A DNA stretch of 64,000 nucleotides from Homalodisca vitripennis. Lineage: Eukaryota; Arthropoda; Insecta; Hemiptera; Cicadellidae. Below are positions 37,180-47,888 of this stretch, piece by piece; position 1 is the first letter of the stretch, and every line of letters begins with the position of its first letter. The notes under the pieces were generated by a model. It was not told the DNA's origin, searched no databases, and was given only the letters and a program-made list of their open reading frames with translations. The stretch covers positions 101,535,001 through 101,599,000 of the forward strand of contig NC_060207.1 of the NCBI RefSeq assembly GCF_021130785.1. The letters run 5' to 3'. Made by a program: the position numbers and the translations under genes.

Positions 37180-39508
37180 TCTATATATATAAAAGAAAGT
37201 CGTGTTAGTTACACTATTTTATAAGTCAAGAACGCCTGATCCGATGTTGGCTGAAAATTGGTAGGGAGGTAGCTAAGAACTGGGATAAGAACATAGGGAT
37301 ACTTTTTATCCCGTTCCCGATTCAGGATTCCGCCCCACTGGTCTCTAAAAGTTACAGAAATACCCGTAAAGAAATGCATTGCAGCAAACATATGTTTATT
37401 AAGTGAAAGAGAGCCTTTTCAAAATTTAATCAGCTGTTCTTTGTAAACATGTATAATGCGACAAAAGAAACATATGTTTATTATCATTTAATTACTATTT
37501 TACATTTCTTTACACTTATAGTTTGAAAGCATAGCATAGCTAAGAGCTTAAGAGAAACAGCAAATTTTGTTTCAACTGTTTCTGCAATCACTGTTAAACA
37601 TAGACTTTACTATCCAGATAATACAATTCAAATTTTAATTTTTTTACAATTGAAAGCAATTATCTCTGCATCTCCAAGTCAGATTACATTATTTGCTATC
37701 ATCATTTCGACATGCTTTCCATCGAACCCATCTAATTCTATGGCACAAATACAAGGATAATATGGCAGAAGATATTTTTACATCAAATTCGTGTCAATTC
37801 AAGAAATCCCAATCTTGAAATGAATTAGGAGATACATAATAGGGCCTTGCTTTTGATTGGAAGACATGTGCTATCTCATATGCGGTAGTTTATTAGTCAG
37901 GTTAGGAATGCCAGTGCCAAATTGTGAAATGAATGACGCATTTTAATCGAGAATTGGAACGGAAACGTAAATATGATCACCAGGAATTAGATTTAGAAGT
38001 TCAAACGAATGTACCCCTGATGAATCCCCAACAAATGGAAGTTTATGATACATTAATGAAGGCAACTGATGATGGAAATGGTGGTTTTCTATTTCCTGGA
38101 TGCCCCTGGTGGAACTGGTAAGACATTCCTCATGTCAGTAATTTTAGCCACTGTTCGTGCAAGATCCAACACTGCGGTTGCAGTTGCTTCTTCTGGAATA
38201 GCAGCCACATTACTAAAAGGATGTCGTTACGACACATTCTGCATTAAAATTGCCGTTAAATCTGGAATATATTGAAAAAACCAACATGCAATATGGCACT
38301 CCGCTATGGCCAAAGTTTTATCAGAAATCGAAGATCATCATCTGGGACGAATGCACAATCGCGTATAAACGTGCATTGGAAGCACTCTACCGAACATTGC
38401 AAAATCTACGTAATGACTCGAGATGTTTTGGAGGCTCAATGATTTTTACTGCCTGGCGATTTCCGCCAAACATTGCCAGTAATTCCCCAGATCGACTGCT
38501 GCCGACGAGATAAACGCTTGCGTCAAATCATCGAATCTATGTTAAGAAACTTCAGCTGACAACAAACATGAGAGTTGCATTGTTGAACGATACATCTGCT
38601 GAAGATTTCTCTGAGCAATTGCTGACTATCGGTAATCGTCGAGTACCTGTCGACGAATCGAGCGGATTGATTTCATTTCCTCCGAATTTCTATAACTTTG
38701 TCTCATCGAAAGACGAACTCATTAACAAAGTATTCCCAAACATCATTACTAACCTCAAAAATAATGAATGGTTGAGTGAGCGAGCAATTTTGGTAGCTAA
38801 GAATAAAGATGTAGATGACTTAAACTACATAATTCAGAATGAGATCATTGGTACACTGCATTCTATCAAATCTATTGACTGTGTAGCAAATGAAGGTGAT
38901 GCCACCAACTATTCCAATTGAATTTTTAAACTCCTTGGATGTACCTGGCTTACCACAGCACAATTTACAACTAAAGTTTGGTTGTTGTAATCATGCTTAA
39001 AAACTTAAAACCAGCCAAAACTGTGCAACGGAACACATTTGGTGGTAAGTAAATTGATGAACAATTTTTATTTACGCCACAATACTCAAAGGAAAAATTC
39101 AAAGGTGAGGAAGTTGTCATTCCGAGTATCCCGATGATCCCAACCGACATGCCATTTCAATTTAAAACGACTTCAATTTCTGATCCGTCTTGCATTCGCC
39201 ATGACTGTAAATAAGTTACAAGGCCAATCGTTAAAAGTTTGTGGTCTTAATCTCGAAACATCCATGTTTTTCCCATGGTCCCATTATATGTGGCATGTTC
39301 ACAGGTCGGAAGACCTTCCGCGTTATTTTTTTTGCGCCTAATAAAAAAAACAAAAAATGGTTTATCACAAGGTGCTACAATAAATGGCAAATAAAGAATC
39401 ATTGAATAATTATATTTTTTTATTTACAATTATCCTAATTTAAAAAGTACAAAATGTGATCATGTAATATTGCCTTTAAGGCGGAACAAAGTTCACTGGG
39501 TCAGCTAG
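37180..39508 (+). mobile_element. Helitron (2,329 bp) with both termini
   Basis: The 5' end starts TCTATATATATAAAAGAAAG directly after A (37179), and the following GCTGAAAATTGGTAGGGAGG is typical of insect Helitrons. The 3' end has a hairpin GCGGAAC-aaa-GTTCAC (39481-39496) followed by GGGTCAG and CTAG (39505-39508), then T. Insertion between A and T and the CTAG end fit Helitron rules. The interior keeps only decayed helicase sequence. Confidence 0.88.
37933..39350 (+). pseudogene. Helitron PIF1-like helicase pseudogene
   Basis: It reads PLMNPQQMEVYDTLM, then after a shift DAPGGTGKTFLMSVILATVR (Walker A), AVASSGIAATLL, and later IIIWDEC (Walker B region; DEC is unusual). A 117-codon open stretch (38568-38921) contains LISFPPNFYN and NEWLSERAILVAKNKDVDDL. 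Further on, weak frames match the C-terminal helicase part. At least four frame disruptions occur. No HUH replication-initiator domain is visible upstream, so the copy is a non-autonomous derivative of a RepHel element. Confidence 0.85.
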
Positions 39509-39764
39509 TTGTTAATAAAATAACGTAATCACGCTTAGTTTTTACATCTACTTGTTATAGTGTTGGAATTTGACTTGAATGTTTACTCTTCTATAATCTA
39601 ATAGTAAAAACTGTCATGTTAATGGCACATTTAATGAAAATTACCTATTTCAATCAGCTTTATAATGGAATATCTCTCTTACATTCCATGGCCAAAAGAA
39701 CATATACACAACAATCTGAAAACATTTTGTGTGTGCCTGTGCTTAGGTTGCATGTAGCTTAGAT

Positions 39765-39910
39765 GAGTTTCTTGGTCATCGACCTTTTTTGGATCATTTC
39801 AGATGAACGGATCTCTCTCCAGATTCTAGGAGTCAAGTCTGTGACAGCGTCAGATAACAGACACTGCACTAAGAGGAAAGTGAACTGTAACTAAACTCAA
39901 TATTCATAGT
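39765..39910 (+). repeat. Dispersed repeat family 1, copy B
   Basis: Partner of 4462-4605, in the same orientation and with the same block order. It lies about 260 bp beyond the Helitron 3' end. Confidence 0.65.
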
Positions 39911-40945
39911 CTTAATTATTAAAAAGTTTAAATTTGGCATACATTCTAACTGGTGTACAAATGTTAACTCAACAATTATTAACATAGACACAATATGTTT
40001 CTAAAAATATTAGGTAATGTTTAGCAACATTTATTCTAACAATTTTTGTTTTATTTATCGAGGTTTCAACAAGAAGGCCATTCAAATTTTGAAAAAGTAA
40101 TAGAGGAATGATTATAAGTCAGTTATTAGGAATCATCAGAGCATGTTTTAGAATAATCAGGTCATTTACAATAATATATGTTTACATTGGTTACATGACT
40201 AATGCAATTAAATGTATTGTACAGTAAAATTGCAGAAATACTGATTTCTGATAAAAGGTTTCAGGATGGTGCTGTTTAATTTTTTCAAAATTTGTTGTCT
40301 TGGATTCACAATTTAAATAAAAATTAACATTGGCCAAACAAAATTTTATAACTATAAAAATTGTTATAAATTTATGTGTAGGCTACACAAACATACTTTC
40401 TGATTGATTGTTATCGTTTTGCAAGTTCTTGTTTTCACAAGAAAATGTATTTTCCTTTGATGTTTTTCATCTCATAAGGTTTCAAAATGATAATTTTCTA
40501 AATACTCAAAAGTGTTACAAGTATATCAACCAATTATTACAGTCATGTGTTATACAAAACCATCCAAATAATGCATCTTCAGTTTGATATTTTGAGATGA
40601 CATCCACACATGAAACAAATATTTCTTCTAATTTGGAAGGAATATTAAAACATTTACTTTTTTTAATCCCAATTTCATAAATATCAGTTATTTATCATCG
40701 TCATAAAGTTTGATACAAGCCTAGTTTTTATGACTCAAGAATTTTGTTCTGTCATTGGTTTTTGTAACATTTAGCAAGTGAGCAAATTGAACAAACTGAA
40801 AATAGTGGTTAAATTTATTAAACATATGGTTAATAAAATTTCAGTACAACTGGTTAAATAGTTTATCTGTGGGAAAAAATTCACTCTTGTATTTATAATA
40901 TTATTAGGATTATGTAGCATTTTAAAATTACAATCTTTTGAAGTA

Positions 40946-42302
40946 CAGAGGGTGGCCACATTATTAGACTAGACATTCAAATTTACTACATTTTAAGTTA
41001 TCTTTGCTATTTTTAACTATGCTTTATAATCCTGGAGTATATTGTTATTTTTCATATATTTGCATTCGTTACATTATGTTAGAACTTTTTATTTCTATTT
41101 GAGGTATTGAAGTTAATGTCATAGCCAGTTGGTAGCACTTAAATCAGCTGATGATTTTTAGGCAATTTCAACTGAACATAAACCTAACTTCTGTATGTAT
41201 CTAATATTGGTTATTCTTGTTTTTAGTGGGGTTTCCTTGTGATATGAGCTGGTTACAGTGTTAGTAGTGGATTCAAGGTCGTAAAACCGTCAAAGTTTGT
41301 GTGGTTTTTTGGCTTTTAATATTTTAAGAATACTTCAAGAGTGAGGCCACTTTTTAACGGTCATGGGAAAAAAATTGTGATTTATCTCCTAGGAAAACAG
41401 CTTCAGTAAAGATTCTTTTGAAAGAAAGGTGTTATTCACAGACTGAACTAGCGTAAAGGTTGGGTATTTCTAAAAAATCAGTAAGTAGGATCAAGTTAAC
41501 CTGTGATTAAAACCTAAGTAATCAGTCACATCAAGTTGGAAAATGGGGCTGCAAGTCCAAAAGGGATGATAGATTGCTCAGGAAACTAAAGAATATTGTT
41601 AAAACAAACAGGAGACATACCACAAACAAATGGCTGACCAGATAAACGAGTATGGAGCCAATATTTCACCTAGAAGTGTGAGAAGATTGTTAAACACAGA
41701 AGGACTCAACGCTCGCAGATCAAGGAAAAAGCGAAAGATCACGTCTACCATGGCAAAGAAGCGATTAGAGTGGGTTAAAGGCTTAGACCATTGGACAACA
41801 GATTATTGGGAAAAAGTAAGTCATAAATATTTATGTGCTGCAAAGGAGACTAATTCCACAGACTCAAGATTGGTTTCCAAAATGGGGAGTTAATTTTTAA
41901 GTATGATGGTGCTCCATGCCATAAAGCCATGACAGTAACAAGATTTCTTAGTGAATCAGACATCAGTGTGCTCCCTTGACCAGGTAACAGCCCTGACATG
42001 AATCCAATTGATAATTTGTGGTCAGTTGTCAAGCAAAGAATGCTAAAGAAGATGGTAACCACACGTCAAGGGCTCGTGAAATTTTTATTAAATAAAGTGT
42101 GGCACCACAATGAAGAAATCAAAGAGAACTGTGAAAAATTGGCCCATAGCATGCCAAAGAGTTTTGAAATATTGATAAAGAACAAGGGCATACGCATAAA
42201 TGATTAGTCATACAATTTGATGTACACAGATATTTAAAAACGATTTAATAAAATAATTTTCCCCGAAAACTAGTTCTAGTCTAATTATTTGGCCACCCTC
42301 TG
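40946..42302 (+). mobile_element. Tc1-like transposon with well-preserved TIRs
   Basis: It starts CAGAGGGTGGCCACATTATT. The inverse of its right end starts CAGAGGGTGGCCAAATAATT, and both continue AGACTAGA. It is flanked by TA on each side (40944-40945 and 42303-42304). At 1,357 bp it is shorter than a typical 1.6-kb element, in line with an internal deletion. Confidence 0.93.
41364..42207 (+). pseudogene. Tc1-like transposase, internally deleted
   Basis: The N-terminal helix-turn-helix is readable with stops (VKILLKERCYSQTELA, then RLGISKKSVSRIK). An 87-codon frame (41630-41893) follows with ISPRSVRRLLNTEGLNARRS and DHWTTDYWEKV. The sequence then jumps almost at once to SRLVSKMG, KYDGAPCHKAMTV and PGNSPDMNPIDNLW, so most of the region with the first catalytic aspartate is deleted. 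A stop interrupts LP*PGN. The third catalytic position is D (PIDNLW) where Tc1 proteins have E. The C terminus runs open to 42207. Confidence 0.87.
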
Positions 42303-42304
42303 TA

Positions 42305-44260
42305 GTACAATTTTTGTTTTCAGCAGTAAATTAGGTTATAGTAAGATGTTACTATATTAGGTATTAAGTTAGCGAAAAAACTAGACCTATCGATTATCCC
42401 TTTTGCTTCAATAATTCAATATTTGCAATTAGTGATGTGCCGCTCTTAGACATCCATTGGGTTGCCCAAATGTGATTATGTTACTCAATGGTTTTTGCTA
42501 TACCCAGAATACAGAATCTATTGGCAGAGTGGCAAGTATAAATTAGCCAGAAGTGAACCTTCATGTGAAGTTGTCAAACCTATTAAGTTACATATTAGGT
42601 AAAAATTTTACTCTAATTTTACTACTGAGAAATGTGTGGATAAGCACTGAATTATAAACATTAGAATAAATTTCAGAGAGTCACAAGGAGACATGACAAA
42701 CAGGTAATTTTTGTAACAGAGGCTTTGCTTGTGTGTGTAAATTTAAGTAGGCCTATCTTAAAATAATTCTGATCCTTAGTTGGAATCTTCAGAATGGCCT
42801 TCTACAAAATTTACATAGTTTTTCCTAACTGTTTCATTTATTCTATAGAGTTTCTGTTCATGGCTTCACACTTCACAACATACCTATCATTAAAAGATTA
42901 AATTGCAACATACACATCAAAGTGAAATGTTTTATCACCACCTACTCAGTTTTAGATATATGGCCTTAAAAAAAGGTAACACTCTCATTTTGGGTCCTGT
43001 ATTTCACGCTAGAATATTTTGTGAAGGTTAAATTTTACTAGGTCCTAAAAGTTTAGTTTAATCTGTTTCGTATATACCTGAGGTGTTTTTTATGGGAAAT
43101 ATTTTCCTGTACTAGCACTTTACTTTTTCTAATTAGAACACTTGTCGATACTGCTAATCAGGATGTGCATTGATTATGAAAATCTGAAATAAATCTAGCT
43201 ATACTACATGGAAAGATGTTCAAATAATGATATAGGATATAGAAATGAAAAACTCTAAATTTAAACATATTTTTAAGTTGTAAAATGCTCATGTTTTTCT
43301 TACCATGACTATTATTAAAACAGATGTATTGTATTTTGTACAAAGGTACTTTCTTTAGGGAGTAAAGGATGTTCTAACTGGGCTATTAGCACTCCACAGA
43401 AAGAGTGGTTACAGTTTTAGAGACCCACACCAACAAGATCAACTGATAAATCGCAAGGGTTCATGCCATTCTTTCTAAATAATTGATAAACTTCAATACA
43501 CCATTTAAGAATTCATGCAGACTCACAGCCTAATTCTCCTCATATTAATTTATCTATTTGCAATTTAAGCATTGGTTCATTACTTGTACAAACTCAATAC
43601 AGTACGTTTTATAATATCAGTGAGTTAAGTTTAGATAATCTAATTTTATTACAATTAAATTAGACAATACATTATCAATGTTTTTTTTTAAAATTATAAC
43701 TAAGTCCATGCAATTTGGTTGGTTTTAACCACAATATTTTTATAACAGGATTAATTATTAGCATACAAAATAATATCATATCAATTTGATGATTTGGTTT
43801 TACTTTGCTTGATGATAAAAATAAAAATATTAAATTTGGTACACAGAATCTTAAACAGCCTAGGGTCATATTATTCAAATTGAAATGAATTTATCACATG
43901 ATGCAACATTTGTTATGAACTAAAACTAGGTTTTGTGGTTTAAAATGTAACAATAGTGTTATCATGTTTTCTTGAAAGTCTTACTTATTCAAATAAAATG
44001 TATGACATTAATAAAACTAATACTTTACTACATTCCTGGGCTTATTTGTAGCATTAATATCACATCATTATAGTGTAAAATTAATTATCGAATTATATAC
44101 CAGTACTCTGAGTCAATGAAGTTTTTAAGTTAAAGTAGTCTTAGCAATAAATCTACTAAAAACCTACGTAAATATAACTTAACATGTAGTGCTGGTATTG
44201 TTGGTCGATATTTAAATTTGGCGCCGTGCAACGCCCTTTGAAGCGCTCTACAAACAATGA
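42305..44260. other. No gene seen
   Basis: AT-rich intergenic sequence between the Tc1-like element and the Hsp70 promoter. I recognise no exon or element here. Confidence 0.5.
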
Positions 44261-44299
44261 CTGTTTGACCAATCACAAGAAGCATCTGGATCGCCGCCG

Positions 44300-44386
44300 T
44301 CCAATGAGAATGTTCGGTACTGTTCTGGAATCGTTTTACTAGAACAGTGGAGAAACATCGAGAATGAATCAGCTGTTGTATATAAA
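44300..44386 (+). promoter_or_regulatory. Heat-shock promoter of Hsp70 (HSEs, CCAAT, TATA)
   Basis: Heat-shock-factor pentamers occur as GAA 44308, TTC 44313, TTC 44323 and GAA 44328, all on a 5-bp grid, followed by GAA at 44342 and 44352. The motif TTCTGGAA (44323-44330) is a canonical pair. CCAAT lies at 44301-44305 and TATATAAA at 44379-44386. Transcription probably starts near 44410, giving a 5' leader of about 210 nt. Confidence 0.85.
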
Positions 44387-44620
44387 CCTAGAGGCACGTC
44401 CTTGAGCTCAGTTTGAATCAAGCGAGTGAGATTATAATATAGCGGTGCGTTAGTTGCTTCAGTGACAAGTTGCGCAATTCTGTTAAGAGTTTTAGTGCTT
44501 GTTACAATTGTCAAAGTGTTAGTAATTAATCGTGCATTTATTACAGTGCATGTTTAACTATTTCATCGATATTATTATTTGTGTTATAGCTTTATATCAA
44601 ATTTAAAACAGTTCGTCAAG

Positions 44621-46576
44621 ATGCCAGTAAAGACTCCTGCTATTGGAATCGACCTGGGAACAACTTACTCTTGTGTCGGATTTTGGCAGCACGGGAAAGT
44701 GGAAATTATTGCCAACGAACAAGGTAATAGGACGACCCCGAGTTATGTAGCGTTTACAGACACGGAGCGTCTCATAGGCGACGGCGCAAAGGGCCAAGTA
44801 GCTATGAATCCTCAGAACACTGTTTTTGACGCTAAGAGACTTATTGGAAGAAAATATGATGATCCGAAAATTCAAGATGACATGAAACATTGGCCTTTTA
44901 AAGTAGTCAACGATCATGGAAAACCTAAAATTCAAGTGGAATTTAAGGGTGAAACTAAGACTTTTGCACCTGAAGAGATTAGCTCAATGGTATTGACAAA
45001 GATGAAAGAAATCGCAGAGGCCTATATTGGGAGTCCAGTGAGAGATGCTGTCATTACTGTTCCAGCTTACTTCAACGATTCTCAAAGGCAGGCTACTAAA
45101 GACGCTGGAGTTATCGCCGGCCTGAATGTGCTCAGGATCATCAATGAGCCTACAGCAGCTGCTTTGGCTTATGGTCTAGATAAAAATCTCCAGGGAGAAA
45201 AGAATGTGTTGATTTTTGATCTTGGTGGAGGAACTTTTGATGTGTCTATTCTAAATATTAGTGAAGGTTCTCTTTTTGAAGTAAAATCTACTGCTGGAGA
45301 TACACACTTGGGGGGAGAAGACTTTGATAATCGTCTTGTCAATCATTTAGCAGATGAATTCAAGAGAAAGTTTCGCAAGGACTTGAAGACTAACCCAAGA
45401 GCCCTGCGCAGACTACGAACAGCAGCCGAACGAGCTAAGAGAACTTTGTCTTCAAGCACTGAAGCTGGTATTGAAATTGATGCCCTGCATGACGGAATTG
45501 ATTTTTACACCAAAGTCTCTCGAGCACGCTTCGAAGAACTCTGTTCAGATTTGTTCCGTAGCACTCTTCATCCAGTGGAGAAGGCTCTCAACGATGCAAA
45601 ACTAGACAAATCCTCAATCCATGATGTCGTCTTGGTAGGCGGTTCTACAAGGATCCCAAAAATCCAAAGCCTTCTTCAGAACTTCTTCTCCGGAAAGACT
45701 CTTAACCTCTCCATCAACCCAGATGAAGCTGTAGCTTACGGAGCTGCAGTGCAAGCAGCTATCTTGAGTGGTGACACTAGCACAGCCATCCAAGATGTCC
45801 TTCTTGTGGATGTCGCTCCTCTATCCCTTGGCATTGAGACTGCTGGTGGTGTTATGTCTAAAATAATAGAGCGCAATTCAAGAATTCCTTGCAAGCAGTC
45901 TCAGACATTCACAACATACGCCGACAACCAACCAGCCGTAACCATTCAAGTGTTCGAGGGTGAGAGAGCTATGACAAAGGACAATAATCTCCTTGGCACA
46001 TTTGACCTCACTGGAATCCCACCAGCTCCTCGAGGAATACCTAAGATAGATGTCACCTTCAACTTGGATGCCAATGGTATCTTGAATGTTACCGCTACAG
46101 ACAACAGCTCTGGAAGATCCAAGAACATTACTATTCAGAATAATAAAGGCCGTTTGTCTAAGGAGGAGATTGATCGGATGGTAAATGAAGCAGAGCAGTA
46201 CAAGGAAGAAGACGAAAAGCAAAGAGAGAGGATTGCCACACGCAACAAACTAGAGAGTTACATGTTCAATGTGAGAGCTGCGGTGGATGAAGCAGGTGAC
46301 AAGCTAAATGATTCTGACAAGGCTAGAGTACGAGGAGAGTGTGAACAGATACTCAAGTGGCTTGACAGCAACACCTTGGCAGACAAGGAGGAATATGAAG
46401 AGAAGCTGAGAGAGCTAACTCTTACCTGCTCGCCCATTATGTCCAAGCTGCATGGAGCTGGACAACAAGGATCCAACAATATGCACGGTGGTCCACAAGG
46501 GTTTAACAATATGCAGGGTGGTGCCCAAGGATTCAACAACATGCATGGAGGTCCAACTGTAGAAGAAGTTGACTAA
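44621..46576 (+). CDS. Heat shock protein 70, cytosolic, intronless
   Basis: An ATP-dependent chaperone of the cytosol and nucleus, 651 aa. I start at ATG 44621 ([17 protein letters not shown]); the 14 codons upstream contain no ATG. The nucleotide-binding domain covers about residues 1-385, with IDLGTTYS (10-17), [14 protein letters not shown] (about 200) and [14 protein letters not shown] (about 337). The substrate-binding domain and lid follow. Near the C terminus a ten-residue unit ((S/F)NNM(H/Q)GGxQG-like) occurs three times before the terminal EEVD, the docking motif for TPR co-chaperones such as Hop and CHIP. The absence of introns and the HSE-rich promoter indicate a stress-inducible copy, not a constitutive Hsc70. 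AATAAA lies at 46921. Confidence 0.98.
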   Translation: MPVKTPAIGIDLGTTYSCVGFWQHGKVEIIANEQGNRTTPSYVAFTDTERLIGDGAKGQVAMNPQNTVFDAKRLIGRKYDDPKIQDDMKHWPFKVVNDHGKPKIQVEFKGETKTFAPEEISSMVLTKMKEIAEAYIGSPVRDAVITVPAYFNDSQRQATKDAGVIAGLNVLRIINEPTAAALAYGLDKNLQGEKNVLIFDLGGGTFDVSILNISEGSLFEVKSTAGDTHLGGEDFDNRLVNHLADEFKRKFRKDLKTNPRALRRLRTAAERAKRTLSSSTEAGIEIDALHDGIDFYTKVSRARFEELCSDLFRSTLHPVEKALNDAKLDKSSIHDVVLVGGSTRIPKIQSLLQNFFSGKTLNLSINPDEAVAYGAAVQAAILSGDTSTAIQDVLLVDVAPLSLGIETAGGVMSKIIERNSRIPCKQSQTFTTYADNQPAVTIQVFEGERAMTKDNNLLGTFDLTGIPPAPRGIPKIDVTFNLDANGILNVTATDNSSGRSKNITIQNNKGRLSKEEIDRMVNEAEQYKEEDEKQRERIATRNKLESYMFNVRAAVDEAGDKLNDSDKARVRGECEQILKWLDSNTLADKEEYEEKLRELTLTCSPIMSKLHGAGQQGSNNMHGGPQGFNNMQGGAQGFNNMHGGPTVEEVD

Positions 46577-46920
46577 AGATAAACAAATAATGTCATCATT
46601 ATATTTTATTAAGTATGCATGTATTTTTGAGTTTTTTACAGTAGATTATTAAACTATTGTACTATATTGGTCTTTAGAATGTAGAAATTATGTGTTTTAT
46701 TCTAATACTACTTTTACTTTTACATTTATATTTTGTTATTGATTTACAATAAGTATTACTTATGACTGATAATACTGAACAAAGCCAAAAATATAGACTG
46801 AATCGTCTTTATTTATAGGTTATTATTAGATAAGACCGTTTCATTACAATTTATACATGATTTTATCTAGTGACTCTAATTGCAAGTTTCTATATGTATA
46901 CTTGTAACTTTTAATTATTA

Positions 46921-46926
46921 AATAAA
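46921..46926 (+). other. Probable Hsp70 polyadenylation signal
   Basis: AATAAA lies about 345 nt after the stop codon. Nothing else between the Hsp70 stop and the dnr1 start looks coding. Confidence 0.5.
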
Positions 46927-47801
46927 GTCTTACTTTAAATTTGTAATTCTTTATTCACTCATTTACACCTCAGTTTCATTCATAACTATATTTGAATCCA
47001 TAGATACTAAAACTGTTTAAAACATAAATTTTACACAGTATCCAATAAATTTAAAATACAAATTTTTGAACAAAATTTAACTTTGTAAAAATTGAATTTA
47101 GTCATAAAACTATATCATTTTATATTCATAATATATATTATAAGGAGAAAGTTTATCATGTGAATATTTGTGATCTTATTGAATCATAACAGGGTTAAAG
47201 TAATACTAGGATACTAACGAATACTTTAGGGCGTTTAGAGGGTGAACAGTTACTACAAGCAGTGGTTTTAAAATATAACAACTGAGCACAATTTATAGTA
47301 TTTTGCGGTTACACATTTAATGAACTATTAATAAAATAAAACACTTTTTATAATAACAGTATATACATTGTTTAGTTATAACGTTTAATTTAGTGCAAGT
47401 CATGTTTAAGCACTGTATTTACATTAAAGTACTAACAGAACAAAATAACATACTACATAACAAAAATGTAATTATATGTTGGCTGGTATCTATTTCCAAA
47501 TTCTTGCAATAATGCCTTGTAATCAGCTGACTTGAGTTTGCTTTAGCAGCTGCTAGCAGAAGCAACATAAAACAGAAACAAGGATCCATCCAAATCCGAT
47601 TCGCTGTCGCTCGTAGACTACTTGAAAGGAAATGTTTCTAAACAAAACATTACAATTCTGTAATAGTGTTACAAGTACTGTAGTAGTGTAGTATTATGAA
47701 TGTGAGTGTAACAGTGTGTTTACACTCTATTGTAGATATCACAGGCTAATAGTGTATTATTTAAAGGACATCTTTGATCAGTTTCATGTGAGGCAGCTAA
47801 A

Positions 47802-47888
47802 ATGTGGTGTCTTGTTAGTCAACCGAATTCAGTTGTAATTGAGGTAGAAGTGGATCCCAAGGCCAAAGGACAGGAATGTTTAGAAAAG
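47802..47888 (+). CDS. dnr1/MYLIP exon 1 (start codon)
   Basis: ATG at 47802 opens MWCLVSQPNSVVIEVEVDPK and the exon ends CLEK before gtaagg. It contains 29 codons in phase 0, the same length as the equivalent stretch of vertebrate MYLIP. Confidence 0.9.

Noticed and set aside
44579..44620. N-terminal extension of Hsp70
   Set aside because: The 14 upstream codons have no ATG. The family start [17 protein letters not shown] at 44621 is clear.
44603..46542. Several 60-114 codon minus-strand frames inside Hsp70
   Set aside because: They are antisense shadows of the conserved chaperone frame and share no homology with known proteins.
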